The notes under the pieces: generated by a model
Database searches by the model: none
What the model was told of the DNA's origin: nothing
The model's input: only the letters and a program-made list of their open reading frames with translations
Part shown: in pieces, positions 23,978 to 26,072 of the stretch
How positions within the stretch are numbered: position 1 is the first letter of the stretch
Layout: the number at the start of each line of letters is the position of its first letter
Made by a program: the position numbers and the translations under genes
Origin: Enteropsectra breve
Lineage: Eukaryota; Microsporidia
Reading direction: 5' to 3'
Length of the DNA: 26,072 bases
NCBI GenBank assembly: GCA_024243835.1
Contig: JALPMN010000601.1
Span: forward strand, 2,641 to 28,712

Positions 23978-24925
23978 ATGTCAAGCAGATCCGAAGAATT
24001 ATCTAACAACATTGAACACAGCAGCACAGAATCTGAGCTCAACGAGCAGGAGAAGACCGAGATTATGGACGCAGTGGAGGAACTGGAAGTCACCGAGACT
24101 GAGTCTGAGGAAGAGACTAGCTCTGAGGAGGCAGTAAATTCAGAAAATCTCGATGACATCGAGGAAGTCACCGGAAGCGGCGATGCTGAGGAGGAAGATC
24201 TTGATGAGGAGACCAGAAGAACAATTTTCATCAAGGGACTTGACTACGACAACCGCGAGTCTGACATCAGAGAGCAGATGGAGAAGATCGGTGAAGTCAC
24301 AAGGATTTACATGCCACTGACACACGACGGCAGAAGAAACAAGGGATTTGTTTATGTTGCGTTTAAGAAGCTGATGGATGCCCAGAAGGGTCTGAAGCTC
24401 AATGACACGATGTTCCTTGGCCGTAAGGTTCTGGTTGACCAGGCCAAGCCAAAGACGAACTACAAGATCTACACAGTTTTCGTGAAGAATCTCAGCTTCA
24501 CTGTCAAGCGTGAGGAGCTTCTTGAGTTTTTCAACAAGTTTGGAAAGGTCTACAATCTTTCTCTTCCAATTGACACTGAGAACGAGGGCCGCAACAGAGG
24601 CTTCTGCTTTGTGGAGTACAACGATGAGGAGCTTGCCAACAAGGTCGCAGACATGAAGCTCAAGTTCCAGGGCAGACCACTTTTTATGAATCTTGGAAAC
24701 AAGAACGAGGAGCGCAACGAGCGCCGTGGATCTGACCGTCTGTACGGAAGAAAGAACGAAAGCAACGGTGGCTTTAGAAACAGAAATGACCGAAACGACA
24801 GGAGCGACAGAAATGACAATAACGGTGGCTACAGAAACAGAAATGAAAATGATAGAAATTCCAAAAGAATTAAGACAGATGACGGAGCAAAGAAATCTAA
24901 CAAGATTGTATTTGATGACGAGTAA
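23978..24925 (+). CDS. Nucleolin/Nsr1-like protein with two RRMs
   Basis: A likely nucleolar RNA-binding protein for pre-rRNA processing and ribosome assembly. The 315 residues comprise an acidic Glu/Ser-rich N-terminus (1-78) and RRM1 (about 82-156), with RNP2 TIFIKGL and RNP1 KGFVYVAF. RRM2 (about 164-240) follows, with RNP2 TVFVKNL and RNP1 RGFCFVEY. The tail (245-300) is rich in Arg/Asn/Gly/Asp, with RNRNDRNDR-type repeats where yeast Nsr1 and nucleolin have an RGG tail. A basic KRIK motif near 297 could be a nuclear signal. Length is below yeast Nsr1 (414). Codon choice is biased to AAG, GAG and CTC/CTT, unlike the AT-rich neighbours, suggesting strong expression. A poly(A)-binding or other two-RRM protein is possible, but the acidic head and Arg-rich tail favour nucleolin. 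Confidence 0.82.
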   Translation: MSSRSEELSNNIEHSSTESELNEQEKTEIMDAVEELEVTETESEEETSSEEAVNSENLDDIEEVTGSGDAEEEDLDEETRRTIFIKGLDYDNRESDIREQMEKIGEVTRIYMPLTHDGRRNKGFVYVAFKKLMDAQKGLKLNDTMFLGRKVLVDQAKPKTNYKIYTVFVKNLSFTVKREELLEFFNKFGKVYNLSLPIDTENEGRNRGFCFVEYNDEELANKVADMKLKFQGRPLFMNLGNKNEERNERRGSDRLYGRKNESNGGFRNRNDRNDRSDRNDNNGGYRNRNENDRNSKRIKTDDGAKKSNKIVFDDE

Positions 24926-25441
24926 TTAAATAGTTTTTATTTAAAGTAATTTTTTGCTATTTTTATTATTATGTGAAAGTTTACAATAAATCTTTTGGGT
25001 TTAGTTCTTTGGTGTTAGAAATAATAAACTTTCAAAGAGTAATATTCTGGATATTTTATTAGTATTTGGTTGTTAGAGTTATAAAGTTACTATCATTTTC
25101 TTATAAGATGTTTTTAATATTTGACGTTTAAATGTCAATAAATGATATTCATTGATTAGAAATTAGTTATGGATTCTATTGTATATCCTGTATCTTCTCT
25201 GATATTTTTATTATAGGATTTTATGTTGTGTATTTTTGTAATTTTAATCCTTTGGAGGAATTGGTACTAAGCTTTCATCAACTGCTACTTAAAGGTTTGT
25301 TTTATGAAAATGATTAATTCTACAAAATGAAATATTTATGACTACTGCTAATTCCATTTTTATAAAAGAGTTGCTATTGCACTAACAAGCACTTTATTTT
25401 AACAAGTTGTGTGAGATTGAATTAGGCTCAGTAGAAGACAA

Positions 25442-25555
25442 TCATAATGATAATACTCTTATAAGAAGTGCTATGCCAAATATAATGTGCCCCAATACTA
25501 TGTCTGAGATAGAGGAGGATTCTTCACCAAAGTTATTCTGGAAAAATTCGCGCAT
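25442..25555 (-). CDS. Possible 37-residue tail-anchored membrane peptide
   Basis: An ATG at 25555 opens 37 codons ending with TGA. The peptide has a polar, acidic first half (MREFFQNNFGEESSSISD) and a hydrophobic second half (IVLGHIIFGIALLIRVLSL) that could span a membrane. The sequence is less AT-rich than its flanks, which supports coding. Tiny single-span subunits of ER or mitosome complexes have this shape, but no match to any (Ost4, Sec61 gamma, Tom5/7) was recognised. Chance is a real possibility. Confidence 0.3.
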   Translation of the reverse strand: MREFFQNNFGEESSSISDIVLGHIIFGIALLIRVLSL

Positions 25556-25683
25556 ATAATAGATATTGTGAGTTTATTGCCTTTTTAGCTTAATTTCTTC
25601 TATAACAAAATGAACCACGCTAAGTTAAATAACTCCTTTCTTAAATCCTCCTTTGATTGTTTGACTGTAGCTGAATTTTTATT

Positions 25684-25716
25684 CTAAAATTTTGAAAAAA
25701 ATTTTTAAGCCCTTCA
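25684..25716 (+). promoter_or_regulatory. AAAATTTT box and CCC patch before eL34
   Basis: TAAAATTTTGAAAAAAATTT is followed by AAGCCCTTCA and the ATG at 25717. It is the cleanest example of the start-region motif here, as expected for a highly expressed ribosomal protein gene. Confidence 0.6.
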
Positions 25717-26031
25717 ATGCAACCAGTTCTTATACATAGAGGAAACACCTATAAAACGGCAAGCAACCAGAGAGTGCGCACAGTAACACCATCCGGAAAG
25801 GTAAAAAACATCAAGGTTGCCAAAAAGGCCAAAAAGCATAGATGCCACGGCTGCAACAAGCTTATGCTCAGTATCGCTTCTCTCAGACCAGCTGCTTTTT
25901 CTAGACTCACACTCTCCAGCAGAAGAGTAACAAGACCATACGGTACCACACACTGCGGCAAATGTGTTTCTAAAAAGATTGTATCTTCATTTTTAGTTGA
26001 GGAAGAGAAGCTTCTCCACAAGTCTGAATAA
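25717..26031 (+). CDS. RPL34: 60S ribosomal protein eL34
   Basis: Structural protein of the large ribosomal subunit. The 104 residues match the family pattern: the N-terminal NTYKTASNQRVR (10-21) corresponds to the usual RRxSYNTxSNK motif. A four-Cys zinc site is formed by CHGC (Cys43, Cys46) and CGKC (Cys80, Cys83), with RPYGTTHCGKCV matching RAYGGSMCAKCV. The C-terminal helix IVSSFLVEEEKLLHK matches IKRAFLIEEQKIV. It is slightly shorter than animal and fungal eL34 (about 115-121), as is common for microsporidian ribosomal proteins. The stop codon lies within an AATAAA at 26027-26032, so the 3' untranslated region is probably very short. Confidence 0.93.
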   Translation: MQPVLIHRGNTYKTASNQRVRTVTPSGKVKNIKVAKKAKKHRCHGCNKLMLSIASLRPAAFSRLTLSSRRVTRPYGTTHCGKCVSKKIVSSFLVEEEKLLHKSE

Positions 26032-26072
26032 AATATTTGGTTACAAAAATATTTAAAATTTTAATTAGTTTT

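Larger units (their letters stand above)
24926..25716. other. Long intergenic region with a possible tiny gene
   Basis: This is mostly AT-rich, with no large frame. One 37-codon minus-strand frame (25442-25555) stands out and is listed separately. Another short stretch around 25190-25310 has an open frame of about 45 codons without an ATG and was not called. Confidence 0.4.

Noticed and set aside
1..26072. tRNA, rRNA and transposase genes
   Set aside because: Looked for T-arm-like GGTTCGA-type words, rRNA-like GC blocks and transposase motifs on both strands; the few TTCGAA-type words fall inside protein genes.

Overview
The window looks like nuclear DNA of a microsporidian. It is AT-rich, with intron-poor genes separated by AT-rich gaps of about 0.1-0.9 kb. 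The protein set is purely eukaryotic: a ZnF-UBP deubiquitinase, RNase H2A, a eukaryotic-type duplicated phosphofructokinase, Rrp44/Dis3, a nucleolin/Nsr1-like RRM protein and ribosomal protein eL34. Start codons commonly follow a TAAAATTTT-type box and a short C-rich patch, and several stop codons lie inside an AATAAA signal, as expected of microsporidia. The genus cannot be fixed by reading alone; a Trachipleistophora/Vavraia-type lineage is only a guess. I saw no tRNA, rRNA, CRISPR array or intact transposon.

Layout. 0.4-3.8 kb: two tandem paralogous membrane-protein genes (+), duplicated together with their upstream block. 4.2-5.7 kb: USP5/Ubp14-like deubiquitinase (-). 6.1-7.5 kb: a third multi-spanning membrane protein (-). 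7.9-8.7 kb: RNase H2 catalytic subunit (+). 8.8-11.6 kb: double-domain phosphofructokinase (+) with a minisatellite at its 5' end. 12.4-14.1 kb: low-complexity protein with one C-terminal C2H2 finger (+). 14.5-15.7 kb: unknown protein with a hydrophobic N-terminus (+). 15.8-16.1 kb: a 32-bp tandem array. 16.2-19.1 kb: Rrp44/Dis3 (+). 19.9-21.1 kb: a protein that reads as a decayed USP domain (+). 21.3-22.2 kb: coiled-coil protein (+). 22.6-23.7 kb: two small genes (-). 24.0-24.9 kb: Nsr1-like protein (+). 25.7-26.0 kb: eL34 (+).

The most notable theme is enzyme folds that have kept their architecture but lost their active sites. Three membrane proteins align by eye along their length with the CAAX protease Ste24, but without the HExxH motif and with no recognisable third zinc ligand. 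One protein aligns with USP deubiquitinases, with Ser for the catalytic Cys and Arg for the His. The C-terminal half of the phosphofructokinase has lost its signature motifs, and the Rrp44 PIN domain keeps at most one of four acidic residues. These are unaided alignments to remembered family patterns and should be tested by profile and structure searches.

Functionally the rest is housekeeping: RNA decay (Rrp44), rRNA maturation and translation (Nsr1-like, eL34, a possible L7Ae-fold protein), genome maintenance (RNase H2), glycolysis (PFK) and ubiquitin recycling (Ubp14). No operon-like arrangement is evident. Each gene seems to have its own promoter, and the intergenic spaces are rich in short tandem and inverted repeats.
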